Numbered from the stretch's first letter, positions 1 to 9,588 are shown. The stretch is 64,000 nucleotides of DNA from Brumimicrobium mesophilum (GCF_003025005.1 NZ_PVSS01000006.1:124001-188000); one strand, 5' to 3'. Made by a program: numbers and translations. Notes: a model not told the origin generated them from the letters alone.

Positions 1-960
1 ACCGCAAGGAACAAAATGTTCGTTCATATAACTTAATGTTTCATCTGCTGAATGTTCTGCAACTTTTGATTTTAGAATTTCAAATAATTCTGTCCTGTTT
101 TTCACCCTGTTTTGAACTGTCGAAAACCTCTCCATTTCTGTCAATTCTAACAAGTCCAAAAACTCACATAGTTTATTGAAATGCGTATTACTTCCAATAG
201 CGAAAGTGATAGTTCTTTCGTCAGAAGTATTGAAAAGCTCACCATACGGCGCAATGTTAGGGTGTAGAGAACCAATTCTTTGTGGAATTTTATTATTCAT
301 CAAATAATTAGACGCTTGATTCGCCAATGAACTCACAGCGGCATCATAGAGTGAAACGGTCACACTTTTTCCCGTGTAATTTTCATTTCCTTTTTTGGAA
401 AATAATTCAATCAATAAACCTTCTTTTAAATGATGAGCAGCCAATACATCGATAAAAGCAACAGGCATTTTTACAGGACCGCTTTCTGGCGTTCCGTTCA
501 TGGACATTATTCCAGACTCAGCTTGTAAGATGAGATCATAAGCTACGCGATCACTATTGGTGCCAAATCCATTTATTTTCCCAATGATAAGTTGAGGATT
601 AACTGCCCTCAAAATATCATCCGTAATTTTTAATTTTTCCTGGTCACCTAATTTAAAATTCATTAATAGAATGTCGGCTGTTTTTACTTCTTCCAAAAGT
701 TGAACTCTCTCGTTTTCAATTTTTAGATTTAATTGCTGATAACTTTTCAAGTAGTTGATACTCGAAAAATAAGCAGAAACAGAACTTTCTTGATTTTCAT
801 TGGGTAATTTCCAAGATCTTGTGATGTCTGGATAAATCGAATTTTCAATTTTTAGAACCTCAGCGCCCAACTCAGCAAAGAATGTTCCTACGGAAGGCCC
901 CGCCAAAACTGTGGACAAATCAATTATTTTGAGATTTTTGAAGATATTCGAACTTAACAT
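1..960 (-). CDS. Class III CoA-transferase (CaiB/BaiF family), 3' end outside window
   Basis: The reading frame is open from the ATG at 960-958 to the window edge, giving the first 320 residues. The N-terminus has the CaiB/BaiF signature: a DLSTVLAGP stretch near residues 14-22, then GTFFAELGAEVLKIE. The aspartate in AFIDVLAAH, near residue 170, sits where the family's catalytic Asp is expected. Members move CoA between acyl groups (formyl-CoA, carnitine and succinyl-CoA types) or racemise 2-methylacyl-CoA; the substrate here cannot be read. Full-length members are about 380-400 residues, so about 60-80 are missing. It is followed on the same strand by nothing visible; the TonB receptor lies upstream beyond a palindrome. 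Confidence 0.9.
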   Translation of the reverse strand, partial: MLSSNIFKNLKIIDLSTVLAGPSVGTFFAELGAEVLKIENSIYPDITRSWKLPNENQESSVSAYFSSINYLKSYQQLNLKIENERVQLLEEVKTADILLMNFKLGDQEKLKITDDILRAVNPQLIIGKINGFGTNSDRVAYDLILQAESGIMSMNGTPESGPVKMPVAFIDVLAAHHLKEGLLIELFSKKGNENYTGKSVTVSLYDAAVSSLANQASNYLMNNKIPQRIGSLHPNIAPYGELFNTSDERTITFAIGSNTHFNKLCEFLDLLELTEMERFSTVQNRVKNRTELFEILKSKVAEHSADETLSYMNEHFVPCG

Positions 961-1000
961 GGAAGACTTACTTTAATAAAAAGTAAAGTTAATTAAAATT

Positions 1001-1044
1001 GTTTTGTAGTAGGGGCGATTTGAAAATCGCCCCTACTACAAAAC
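1001..1044. repeat. Perfect 20-bp inverted repeat, GTAGGGGCG-type palindrome
   Basis: Arms at 1001-1020 and 1025-1044 are perfect complements with a 4-base loop (TGAA). The stem is G/C-rich in the middle (GTAGGGGCGATT) and flanked by TTTT/AAAA, so it can act as a bidirectional terminator. It lies between the TonB receptor stop and the CoA-transferase start, both on the minus strand. It resembles the palindrome at 7554-7598, which suggests a dispersed short-palindrome family. Confidence 0.8.
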
Positions 1045-1074
1045 AAATCGCGCAACAAATCAAATGGCCGCCCT

Positions 1075-3150
1075 CTAAAACCAAAGCTTCACACCACCAT
1101 AATAATTTCTTCCTGCCGCTGGATTGAAATATCTTCCACCAAAAGCATTGATGTCATTTCCTAAACTGTAGCTTTCATTCAACAAGTTATCTATACCTGC
1201 GAAAAATTGAATTTCTAAGGCAGATGAAACCTTCCAATTCCAAGTTCCTTTCAGTTGAACTAAATGAAATTCATCCGAGAAGACGGTGTTTGCATCATTT
1301 AATGGCATGGTAGAAGTGTAATTATGAGAAATGTTCAATTCTATTTTTTTAGGAAAAGTGAAAGTCAGGGTATTCGTCCAAACATAGTCGGGAACAGCGG
1401 TTACGTTATTGTTTGAATAATCGTTTTCATCTACGCGATAATCACCAAAACGATAGTTGTTATATGTTGCCGCAGTTTGAAAATTCAACTTTCGAATAAA
1501 TCGGTCTGTATCTGGAGGTAAAACATAAACCCAAACTGATGCTTCAATTCCTTTTTGGTCGATTTCTCCAGCATTCACATAAAAGTCAGCACCATTTTCG
1601 TCGATTTGTCTTACAATACCGTTGGACATATTGTATTTGTACGCACTTACGTCAGCAATAAATCTTCTATTGGGAGTTTCATATCGCAATCCAACTTCGT
1701 AATTGATGCCTGTTTCAGGTCTTAAATCTGTGTTGATGATGTTATTTGAAGAACGGACTTCTGCGATTGTTGGAGGTGAATATCCTTTTGAAATACTTCC
1801 TCGAACAGCCAATTGTTTCGAGAGAAGATAAGAAGTTGCGACTCTAGGCATCAAAATATCTCCAAAATCAATTTCTCCACTAGAATTTGTTGTTTCTGGA
1901 AAAAGTGAATTGTATTCAATTTTCGCTTGATTTATTCCAATCGAAGCTTCAATTGTCCATTTTTGATAGAATTTCATATTCGCACGATAAAAATAACTCG
2001 CTTGGGAATTGTCCAATTCATCTTTGGCTTGTGCAGCTCCGGGAGTACCTTGATTGTTATCAAAATTGTCTATGTCACTCCAACCTTTTTGACCTTCAAA
2101 TCCCAACTGCATTTGCCATTCAATATTGTCTTTGAATTTATCTTGATAGGAGAGATAGGTACGAATTCCCAAGTTCTTTTCTGTTCGAAATTCGTAATTA
2201 GTTATGAAAGGATTTTCAAAATCTGTATAGGAACCAAAAATGCTAATTGTATGACTCAGTTTGTTGGTGATACGTGATTCATGTGCAATTCCTCCGAAGA
2301 AAGTTGAGTTATAAATCCCTGCTTTTTGTTTAACTGCGGAAGGATTTGGCCCCGCAGCCTGACGCGCCATTGTTGGGTCTTCTAACATTTGAGCTTCTGT
2401 TAATCCACCAGGGGTTTCATAGTGTAAATCAGAAAATAAAGCCAATACTTTCAATTCATTCTTCTTCGAATATTTCCATTTATGCGCTGTTTGAAAGGTC
2501 ATTTTGTTCAAAGCAGAGTTTTCTCGATAACCGTCTGAACGCATAAAAGATTGGTCAACCGAAAAAGAATATTTATCATTTACTTTTCGCTGAACTGAAA
2601 GTTGTTCTTGGAATAATCCGAACGAACCGGCATTTAATAAAAGAGAACCTTTGTTTTCATTTACATTAAATCCTTTGGGCTGTATACGAATGACACCACC
2701 AGAATTAGCGCCGTAAAGCGAGCCATCTGGACCTTTTAAAACATGAATTGAAGAAATTGAAGCTGGATCAATTAAATTGAGATAGGTATTTCCACCGGCA
2801 TCGGTCAATGGAAATTCATCCATATAAATCTTCGTGTTTCGAATTCCAAACGGAGAACGAATCAAACTTCCTCTCATGGCTAATCTGTAACTTCCAGGTG
2901 AACGCTCTTCCATTCTTATTCCTGGAACAGTGTTTATGGCAGGAAGTAGAGTAGTGCTTTGTTGTTTTTCAATTAATTCTGATGAAATAGTATTCGCAGA
3001 AGAAGTTAATCCTAAAAGTGGTTGTTTGGAGAAATAAGCGATGATTTCTACCGCTTCGAACTCGGATGATACAACTTTTGAAGTATCGATTTGACTATAA
3101 AGAATTGAGAAGGAAAAAATGGAGAGTATTAATGAAAGGGATTTGTACAT
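1075..3150 (-). CDS. TonB-dependent outer membrane receptor
   Basis: This 691-residue protein starts with a Sec signal peptide ending in LYSQ, about residue 20. A plug domain follows at about 50-170, with the stretches NTVPGIRMEERSPGSYRLAMR and SLYGANSGGVIRIQPKG. The rest is a 22-strand-type beta-barrel that ends in a terminal aromatic residue (GGVKLWF). It should sit in the outer membrane and import a ligand, possibly a siderophore or other metal complex, with energy from TonB/ExbBD, which are not in the window. It lacks the N-terminal carboxypeptidase-like domain and SusD partner of SusC-type receptors, so iron-complex type is more likely than glycan type. The ligand is unknown. Confidence 0.93.
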   Translation of the reverse strand: MYKSLSLILSIFSFSILYSQIDTSKVVSSEFEAVEIIAYFSKQPLLGLTSSANTISSELIEKQQSTTLLPAINTVPGIRMEERSPGSYRLAMRGSLIRSPFGIRNTKIYMDEFPLTDAGGNTYLNLIDPASISSIHVLKGPDGSLYGANSGGVIRIQPKGFNVNENKGSLLLNAGSFGLFQEQLSVQRKVNDKYSFSVDQSFMRSDGYRENSALNKMTFQTAHKWKYSKKNELKVLALFSDLHYETPGGLTEAQMLEDPTMARQAAGPNPSAVKQKAGIYNSTFFGGIAHESRITNKLSHTISIFGSYTDFENPFITNYEFRTEKNLGIRTYLSYQDKFKDNIEWQMQLGFEGQKGWSDIDNFDNNQGTPGAAQAKDELDNSQASYFYRANMKFYQKWTIEASIGINQAKIEYNSLFPETTNSSGEIDFGDILMPRVATSYLLSKQLAVRGSISKGYSPPTIAEVRSSNNIINTDLRPETGINYEVGLRYETPNRRFIADVSAYKYNMSNGIVRQIDENGADFYVNAGEIDQKGIEASVWVYVLPPDTDRFIRKLNFQTAATYNNYRFGDYRVDENDYSNNNVTAVPDYVWTNTLTFTFPKKIELNISHNYTSTMPLNDANTVFSDEFHLVQLKGTWNWKVSSALEIQFFAGIDNLLNESYSLGNDINAFGGRYFNPAAGRNYYGGVKLWF

Positions 3151-3239
3151 TTAAACTGAAGATTTAGAAAAAAGATTAACCGCAAAGTTCACAAGGGAGT
3201 CGCAAAGGGAGCAGAGTTTTGTTCTCAACGCATTTTTAT

Positions 3240-3283
3240 TTTTTTTTGTAGCGTCGCACGGTCGTTCGACGCTACAAAAAAAA
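3240..3283 (-). terminator. 17-bp perfect hairpin, intrinsic terminator
   Basis: Arms at 3240-3256 and 3267-3283 pair perfectly (GTAGCGTCG core with long T and A runs on the outside) around a 10-base loop. On the minus strand it is followed by a U-tract and lies 57 bases after the sugar dehydrogenase stop. The GTAG-GCG core is loosely like the palindromes at 1001 and 7554. Just beside it, at 3181-3207, the sequence CGCAAAG occurs twice in a junk-like direct repeat. Confidence 0.8.
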
Positions 3284-3340
3284 TATCGTTAATCATTATT
3301 CCCCAATCCGATTCGTAATCCGAAATTAACTAATTCGTAA

Positions 3341-4585
3341 TTACTTTGAAATTGAATACAATTTCCCTCCGTCAGTTACAGTATAAAGAGTTCCGTTTGT
3401 TCCTTGCGTAATATCTCTAAAACGTTCTCCTTGGTCTGCTAAGATTCTTTCTTCTCCAACCACTTTTTTTCCATCTAAAACAATTCTTGCAATGTGATTA
3501 CTGTTTAATCCAGTAATGAATAAATTGTTTTTCCATTCTGGAATATTATCACCTTTATAGAAAGTCATTCCACTTGGTGAAAGAACAGGGTCCCAATAAT
3601 AAACAGGTTGTTCCATTCCTTCTTTTTGTTGAATAACAGGATCACCGATTTTTCCGCCAGCATATTCTATACCGTAGGTAATTGTTGGCCAACCATAGTT
3701 GTTCCCTGGTTTGATGAGGTTTAATTCATCTCCACCTCTAGGACCGAATTCGTTACTCCACAATTCTCCAGTTTCAGGATGAAAAGCCATTCCTTGAGGA
3801 TTACGGTGTCCATAACTATAAATTTCTGGAAGTGCATCTGTTCGTCCTTCAAAAGGATTCCCAGCAACTGGTTCTCCATCGGTTGTAATGTGAATTATCT
3901 TACCAAATGCCGATTTTAAATCTTGTGCTTGTGGTCGAGTAACTTTATCAGAACGTTCTCCAACGCTTAGAAATAAATTTCCTTCTTCGTTAAATAAAAC
4001 ACGACCACCATAGTGTAATTTTCCATCATAAGTTGGAGTAACTCGGTAAATTACCTCTGCATTTTCTATCGTTTTTTCATTATCTGCTAATCTACCTTTC
4101 GCTACAGCAGTGTGATTTCCTTCCTCAACTTCTTCAACAAAAGCCCAATAAACCATTCTACTTTCGGAGAAGTCAGGTGCTAAAGTTAAGCCTAAAAGCC
4201 CTCCCTGTCCACGGTCGTCAACTTCTGGAATTCCAGTAATTTCTTCACTCAGATTACCATTTGAAACGTCCACAATACGCATAGTTCCTTCGTTTTCTGT
4301 GACAAGAAGTCGGCCATCAGGGAGTTCTACAACACCCCAAGGTGAATTTAATTCTTCAGTAATGACATCCACTTTATAAGGAGTTGTTGTTACCACTCCA
4401 GCAATTCTTGTTTGACCTTCAAAAGCTGGTTTGTAATCTGTATTTGCATTTCTTGTTTCAACGGGTGGAATCGTATCACTTGTTTTTTGATTGTCAACAA
4501 CTTTCGGTTTATCCGAAGAATTAATTGCATTACTGCAAGAAATCATAGATGTTGCGAGAATTAAAGAGGCGTAAATGAGCTTCAT
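3341..4585 (-). CDS. PQQ-dependent aldose sugar dehydrogenase-like lipoprotein
   Basis: The protein has 414 residues. The N-terminus is a lipoprotein signal with the lipobox SMISC at about residues 13-17. The body is a six-bladed beta-propeller of the soluble glucose/aldose dehydrogenase family (YliI type): SPWGVVELPDGRLLVTEN, GGLLGLTLAPDF, SYGHRNPQGMAFHP, NEFGPRGGDELNLI and NNYGWP are all family motifs. Such enzymes oxidise aldoses using PQQ and Ca2+ and pass electrons to the periplasmic side. No PQQ biosynthesis genes are in the window, so the cofactor would have to come from elsewhere in the genome or from outside. The gene stands alone, with a strong terminator after it. Confidence 0.9.
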   Translation of the reverse strand: MKLIYASLILATSMISCSNAINSSDKPKVVDNQKTSDTIPPVETRNANTDYKPAFEGQTRIAGVVTTTPYKVDVITEELNSPWGVVELPDGRLLVTENEGTMRIVDVSNGNLSEEITGIPEVDDRGQGGLLGLTLAPDFSESRMVYWAFVEEVEEGNHTAVAKGRLADNEKTIENAEVIYRVTPTYDGKLHYGGRVLFNEEGNLFLSVGERSDKVTRPQAQDLKSAFGKIIHITTDGEPVAGNPFEGRTDALPEIYSYGHRNPQGMAFHPETGELWSNEFGPRGGDELNLIKPGNNYGWPTITYGIEYAGGKIGDPVIQQKEGMEQPVYYWDPVLSPSGMTFYKGDNIPEWKNNLFITGLNSNHIARIVLDGKKVVGEERILADQGERFRDITQGTNGTLYTVTDGGKLYSISK

Positions 4586-4834
4586 ATTATTTAGTTTGAG
4601 ATGAATATATCCGTTTTTACGAATATAAAGTTAAATACTGTATAGTCCATATTGATTAAGTTCCTTTCACATTTTTTAATATATGCTTAACCTCTAATCG
4701 CTTTTTCTTGATGGAAACGAACTCATTTGAGTTGCTACACTATCATTCTTTATGAAGAATAATCAATTGCCAATATACTATTTTATTACTTTTACTTTTC
4801 GGGATAGATAAATCAAAAACCCAGTAAATAAAAA

Positions 4835-5332
4835 ATGCAACTGACTCATTATAATACAACCTTCAATAAGCGAAAATTCCCCATCACTTTAGTTTGTGAT
4901 AATGTAACCAACGCTGCAAATGTGGGGAGCTTGTTCAGAACCGCTGATGCATTTGGAATTGAGAAGCTAATCTTATGTGGTGAAGTTTCCGTTGGTCGAA
5001 AAGTGACGAAAACATCGCGTTCGACGGAAAAATCTGTGCCTTTTGAAATACAAAATTCCGCTATAAATGTGGTTGAGGACCTTAAATTGAAAGGCTATCG
5101 TATTATTGCCGTTGAGATTACAGAGACGAGTAAACCCATTCATTCTTTTCATTTTTCCTTAGAAACTCCGATTGCTTTTGTGGTGGGAGATGAGATTTTT
5201 GGTGTTTCAGAGCCAGTTCTTAATCTTTCAGATGAGGTAATCCACATTGAAATGTTTGGCGAGAATAGCAGTATGAATGTAGCCCAAGCCACAAATATTG
5301 CCCTTTATGAATTAACAAAGCAATCGCTTTAA
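4835..5332 (+). CDS. SpoU/TrmH-family RNA 2'-O-methyltransferase
   Basis: At 165 residues this is a minimal catalytic SpoU (SPOUT fold) protein without an added RNA-binding domain. The three motifs are visible: motif 1 VTNAANVGSLFRTADAFG (about residues 25-42), motif 2 IAFVVGDEIFGVS, and motif 3 MFGENSSMNVAQATNIALYEL. It should methylate the 2'-OH of a ribose in tRNA or rRNA using SAM, as a dimer with a trefoil knot. The size resembles TrmL-like or TrmH-like enzymes; the target nucleotide cannot be told. It precedes tex with 113 bases between. Confidence 0.92.
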   Translation: MQLTHYNTTFNKRKFPITLVCDNVTNAANVGSLFRTADAFGIEKLILCGEVSVGRKVTKTSRSTEKSVPFEIQNSAINVVEDLKLKGYRIIAVEITETSKPIHSFHFSLETPIAFVVGDEIFGVSEPVLNLSDEVIHIEMFGENSSMNVAQATNIALYELTKQSL

Positions 5333-5445
5333 CTTTTATTCTCTTCATTCGGATTATTCAATGTTTATGAGCTTTGCCACATATTTAGAGTTTTATCCAT
5401 TCTACATTTTATTATTTTTACCTTTTTCAGATTTCAAAAAATAGC

Positions 5446-7554
5446 ATGCAAGAAGTACAATACATAATCAATCAAACGCAACTTCAATCGAAGAATATTG
5501 AAGCAACTTTAAAATTACTGAACGAAGGAGGAACTATCCCATTCATTTCACGTTATAGAAAAGAAGCAACAGGAGGACTAGATGAAGTTCAAATTGCACA
5601 AATTCGTGATGTTGCTGATAGCTTCAAACAGATCTCTCAACGTCAAGAAACGATTTTAAAAGCCATTGATGAGCAAGGTGAGTTAACTGATGAATTGAAA
5701 AAGAAAATCAACTCGTGTTTCAATATGAATGAGTTGGAGGATATTTATTTGCCATATAAGAAGAAGCGCAAGACAAGAGCTGAATCGGCAAGGCAATTGG
5801 GATTGGAAGGTTTGGCAAAGATTATTATGTCTCAGGGAAACCAATCTCCAGAAAGCGCAGCCAAAAGTTTCGTGAAGGGAGAAGTGAAAGATGCTGAAGC
5901 GGCTTTGGCTGGAGCTAGAGATATTATCGCAGAATGGATCAATGAAAATAGTGCGGTGAGAAGCCGATTGAGAAAAGCTTACCAAAAAAATAGTTCATTG
6001 ACTTCAAAAGTAGTGAAGTCGAAAGCAGAAGAAGCGGAGAAATACAGAGATTATTTTGATTATTCTTCATCCTTAAAAAAATGTCCATCCTACCGATTTT
6101 TGGCGATTTACAGAGCGAACAGTGAAGGGTATTTAAGAATGAAAGTAGCCGTTGACGAAGATTCAATTTTTGACTTTATGAATCGCTTTTATGTGAAGAA
6201 TAATTCACTGATGGGGCAGCAAATTGAGTTGGCTTACCAAGATGCTTACAAGCGTTTATTACATCCTGCTTTGGAGAATGAGGCACTAACTGAAAAGAAA
6301 AAAGAAGCCGATAAAAGTGCCATTGATGTATTTTCAGAAAACTTGAGACAATTATTGCTAGCGGCACCACTCGGAAAGAAAAGAATTTTAGCTATCGATC
6401 CAGGATTTCGTTCAGGCTGTAAAGTTGTTTGTTTAGATGAAGCCGGAGAATTATTGACGAATGTCACGATTTTTCCGCATGCGCCTCAGAAGGAATTAGA
6501 CAAAGCGAAAAGTAAAATATGGCAATTAGTTGAAGCATACAAAATTGATGCAATTGCGATAGGAAATGGAACAGCAAGTCGGGAAACGGAATTCATGGTA
6601 AAAAACATTAATTTCAAGACTGAAGTAATGGTTTTTGTGGTTTCGGAAGATGGAGCTTCAGTTTATAGTGCGAGTTCAATTGCTCGTCAAGAATTCCCCG
6701 ATTTTGATGTGACTGTCCGAGGATCAGTTTCTATTGGAAGAAGATTAATGGATCCCTTGGCTGAATTGGTGAAAATTGACCCAAAATCCATTGGAGTAGG
6801 GCAATATCAGCACGAAGTGGATCAGAAATTATTGAAAGAAAGTTTAGATGATGTCGTGATTTCTTGCGTAAACGAAGTGGGAGTGAACCTCAATACTGCT
6901 TCTCCTTATTTAATGAGTTATGTTTCTGGTTTAGGTCCACAATTAGCAGAAAATATCGTTGAATACCGCAGAGAAAATAATGGGATTAAATCGCGACAAG
7001 AATTAAAGAAAGTAAAGAGGTTAGGAGAAAAAGCCTTCGAACAATGCGCAGGATTTTTGAGAATTGTCGATGGCAAAAATCCCTTGGACAATTCTGCTGT
7101 TCATCCAGAATCTTATTCTTCGATTGAGAAAATGGCAAAACAGTTAAAAATGACGGTTCAAGATTTAATCGGAAACGCGGAGGTCTTGGAACAACTCAAA
7201 AAAGCAGACTTCCCTTACATTGATGGATTTACATTTGATGACATCATCAAAGAAATTAAAAAGCCCGGTCGTGACCCACGTAAAAAAGTAAAAGTGCTAG
7301 AATTCGACAGTTCAGTTAAATCTATCGATGATTTGTCACTAGGAAAAAAACTAAATGGTATAGTTACGAATGTTACGAATTTCGGTGCTTTTGTGAACAT
7401 CGGAATTAAAGAAAACGGATTAATTCATAAATCGAATTTGGCAGATGTGTATGTTGAGAATCCAGCGGATTATATTAAACTACACGAACATGTGAAAGTG
7501 GAGGTGATTCAATTGGATGTGGAACGAGGACGGATTGGGTTGAGGCGATTGTAG
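5446..7554 (+). CDS. tex: Tex, RNA-binding transcription accessory protein
   Basis: The 702-residue protein has the full Tex layout. The N-terminal Tex helical domain contains GGTIPFISRYRKEATGGLDE, then come an RNase-H-like YqgF domain near residues 310-440 (RILAIDPGFRSGCK), helix-hairpin-helix segments near 475-560, and a C-terminal S1 domain near 630-702 (LNGIVTNVTNFGAFVNIGIKENGL). Family length is about 700-780, so it is complete. Tex binds nucleic acid and affects transcription and RNA turnover. The stop codon TAG shares its last base with a palindrome (7554-7598) that probably terminates the transcript. Confidence 0.97.
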   Translation: MQEVQYIINQTQLQSKNIEATLKLLNEGGTIPFISRYRKEATGGLDEVQIAQIRDVADSFKQISQRQETILKAIDEQGELTDELKKKINSCFNMNELEDIYLPYKKKRKTRAESARQLGLEGLAKIIMSQGNQSPESAAKSFVKGEVKDAEAALAGARDIIAEWINENSAVRSRLRKAYQKNSSLTSKVVKSKAEEAEKYRDYFDYSSSLKKCPSYRFLAIYRANSEGYLRMKVAVDEDSIFDFMNRFYVKNNSLMGQQIELAYQDAYKRLLHPALENEALTEKKKEADKSAIDVFSENLRQLLLAAPLGKKRILAIDPGFRSGCKVVCLDEAGELLTNVTIFPHAPQKELDKAKSKIWQLVEAYKIDAIAIGNGTASRETEFMVKNINFKTEVMVFVVSEDGASVYSASSIARQEFPDFDVTVRGSVSIGRRLMDPLAELVKIDPKSIGVGQYQHEVDQKLLKESLDDVVISCVNEVGVNLNTASPYLMSYVSGLGPQLAENIVEYRRENNGIKSRQELKKVKRLGEKAFEQCAGFLRIVDGKNPLDNSAVHPESYSSIEKMAKQLKMTVQDLIGNAEVLEQLKKADFPYIDGFTFDDIIKEIKKPGRDPRKKVKVLEFDSSVKSIDDLSLGKKLNGIVTNVTNFGAFVNIGIKENGLIHKSNLADVYVENPADYIKLHEHVKVEVIQLDVERGRIGLRRL

Positions 7555-7598
7555 GGGCGTTTGCAAATCGCCCATGCAATCTCCCATGCAAACGCCCC
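7554..7598. repeat. Imperfect palindrome of the GTAGGGGCG type, probable tex terminator
   Basis: Arms at 7554-7565 (GGGGCGTTTGCA) and 7587-7598 pair perfectly around a 21-base loop that itself repeats CCCATGCAA. It starts at the last base of the tex stop codon and shares the TAGGGGCG-TTG core with the palindrome at 1001-1044. Confidence 0.65.
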
Positions 7599-7614
7599 AC
7601 TTCATGTAAAATCT

Positions 7615-7622
7615 TATTTTTG
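7615..7622 (+). promoter_or_regulatory. Bacteroidota -7 element TATTTTTG
   Basis: An exact TAnnTTTG match ends 8 bases before the ATG at 7630, implying a very short or absent leader for the methyltransferase-like gene. No clear -33 TTG was found. Confidence 0.5.
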
Positions 7623-7629
7623 ATTAAAT

Positions 7630-8166
7630 ATGGCTCAATTCAATAAATTCTTCAAACCAACAAAGTCAAAAAACACCTTATGGATTTTAACGAAAACCTA
7701 TTTACAAACTTCTCTATTTTGGATCATTTTCTTGATTATTTTACCTTTTGGAATAAGGTTTATTGAAGCTGAGTATTTCGGCTTTGCATTTTCTCCACAA
7801 AAAGTAATTGGAACCTTATTATTTATTGGATTTAGTTTGCTCGCTTTGTATAGTGCATTTTTGATGAGCAGTATAGGAAAAGGAACACCATTACCTACAG
7901 ACTGTGCGGTGAAATTGGTAAAATCAGGAACTTATAAAGTTTGGAGAAATCCTATGGCTGTTTCGGGAATTGGTCAAGGAATTTCGATTGGTATATATTT
8001 TGGTTCGACATTTGTGGTTTTGTATGCGATTTCAGGTGCAATTCTGTGGCATATTCTAGTTAGACCTTTGGAAGAAAAAGATTTGTTGGAACGCTTTGGA
8101 GAAGAGTATTTGAAATATAAAAATGAAACAAAAAATTGGATTCCGAACTTTAAGAGGAATAAGTAA
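7630..8166 (+). CDS. Membrane methyltransferase of the isoprenylcysteine carboxyl methyltransferase type
   Basis: This 178-residue protein has about four hydrophobic segments (about 25-50, 57-80 and two between 110 and 150). It closes with the family's C-terminal cytosolic motif, RPLEEKDLLERFGEEYLKYK, then NWIP. That RPxEE...FG..Y..Y pattern binds SAM and substrate in the ICMT/PEMT-like superfamily. The bacterial substrates are mostly unknown; lipids or small thiols are possible. The protein is in the inner membrane. A -7 element lies directly upstream, so it is transcribed on its own after tex. Confidence 0.8.
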   Translation: MAQFNKFFKPTKSKNTLWILTKTYLQTSLFWIIFLIILPFGIRFIEAEYFGFAFSPQKVIGTLLFIGFSLLALYSAFLMSSIGKGTPLPTDCAVKLVKSGTYKVWRNPMAVSGIGQGISIGIYFGSTFVVLYAISGAILWHILVRPLEEKDLLERFGEEYLKYKNETKNWIPNFKRNK

Positions 8167-8214
8167 TTGGCTTAATTGAATTCTTTTATTCGATGAGAGG
8201 TATCAAAATAAAAC

Positions 8215-9588
8215 ATGCTTATGTATAAATTAACGCTTTTCTTATCACTCATTTTTATATTTACGGGAATCACAAATTGCTACGCTCAAGAAAATCCATA
8301 TCCCAAAAACTTCTTTTTGAATGATGACAACACGATTAAGGAACTGTTGAAAGGTGGACTGAATGTAAATGACGAAATTTTATGGGATGCCAGTACCCAA
8401 CAATTCGTATCGAGATGGCCTGTTCAACTAATCTACGAAGCTGGTAAAAATAAGACCGCTGATGTTGAATTTAGTGAGGTTTATTTATCCGAAAATCAAT
8501 TGATCAACTCAAGTTCACCACAAGAATATTTATTGAAAGAAATAGCATTTTCTTTAAACCATCAAGACAATAGTCGAGATAGAGGGTTGCTAATACTTCG
8601 GTTTGATACTCTGGGAAGATTGATTTACTACGAACGTTTTAGAACGGATGGAGATACAATGTTTAAGGAAAACATCAATCGAGATATTGTTTACCATTCT
8701 CATGATGACAACTTAAATCAAATCATTGTTGACACGGATTTTAAAACGGAGTTGTTTTATTCCCCGGAAGTCGTAAACAACAGACGAGTTCTTCCTCAAA
8801 TTAAGCGAGGTAATTCCCAAGTAACGGTTCGAATGAATGAAAACTCACTCATAGATGAGGTCAAAATAGTTAACAGTCTTGAATCTGACGACGAAATTGA
8901 AAAGAATGAATGGTCGACTTATTATTTTTGGGATGATTTCGGCAGACCGACAATTTCACGGAGTTCTGAAAAGCAATTAACCCATTATTCTTACACAGAC
9001 ACTAGCTTTAATTTAAGTCAAGTCGCTGAAAAATATCCTCTAGTTAACATTCCATGCGTTATGAGTTGGCTCGAAAATTTTGATTCGAATCGTTTGACTC
9101 TTACCTCGTGTAATTCATTGGATTTTATCTTGTTGGACAAGCACAAGCTTTTAATGCAACTCAACCCTCCAAACTCGAAGATTTTAGGAAAACTATATTA
9201 TGAAATTTCAGATTCATTAGGATTTTCAACCGTAGTCGCAGAAATTGATAGTTCCGTGAATTTTTCCGCAGATTGCGTCGATCTAGTGACCAACGAAAAT
9301 GAACCAGAACCAGAATTTGCTGGAGATTTTCATTTTGACTACAATTCTAAACATTACTTGAGAGGAGGGACGGCAACACAAACAGACTACAATCATTATC
9401 GATTAAAAAATGGATGGCATTTCTATGTTTACAAGGAAGGTGCTGCTGACTTTAGAAGTAGATGGTTTTCAATTGGCAAGCGAGTAACATCACAATTTAG
9501 AACTAAAACTTATGTAATTACCAATGAAAATGGCTTAGTACAATATGTTTCATTGAATAATATTCTTTATAGATTCCAGTGGAAATAA
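8215..9588 (+). CDS. Secreted protein of unknown function
   Basis: I do not recognise this 457-residue protein. It begins with a Sec signal peptide ending in CYAQ at about residue 25 and has no later membrane helix, so it is periplasmic or outer-membrane exposed. It is rich in Asp, Asn and aromatic residues with alternating beta-type patterns; DTLGRLIYYERF and DDFGRPTISR look like short RHS/YD-like turns but are too few for a repeat call. There is no T9SS sorting domain at the C-terminus (ends LYRFQWK). Two in-frame ATGs lie at 8215 and 8221; either gives a usable signal peptide. Confidence 0.7.
   Translation: MLMYKLTLFLSLIFIFTGITNCYAQENPYPKNFFLNDDNTIKELLKGGLNVNDEILWDASTQQFVSRWPVQLIYEAGKNKTADVEFSEVYLSENQLINSSSPQEYLLKEIAFSLNHQDNSRDRGLLILRFDTLGRLIYYERFRTDGDTMFKENINRDIVYHSHDDNLNQIIVDTDFKTELFYSPEVVNNRRVLPQIKRGNSQVTVRMNENSLIDEVKIVNSLESDDEIEKNEWSTYYFWDDFGRPTISRSSEKQLTHYSYTDTSFNLSQVAEKYPLVNIPCVMSWLENFDSNRLTLTSCNSLDFILLDKHKLLMQLNPPNSKILGKLYYEISDSLGFSTVVAEIDSSVNFSADCVDLVTNENEPEPEFAGDFHFDYNSKHYLRGGTATQTDYNHYRLKNGWHFYVYKEGAADFRSRWFSIGKRVTSQFRTKTYVITNENGLVQYVSLNNILYRFQWK

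Noticed and set aside
1887-2546. Three plus-strand ORFs inside the TonB receptor gene
   Set aside because: Antisense shadows of a clear receptor gene; no motifs of their own.
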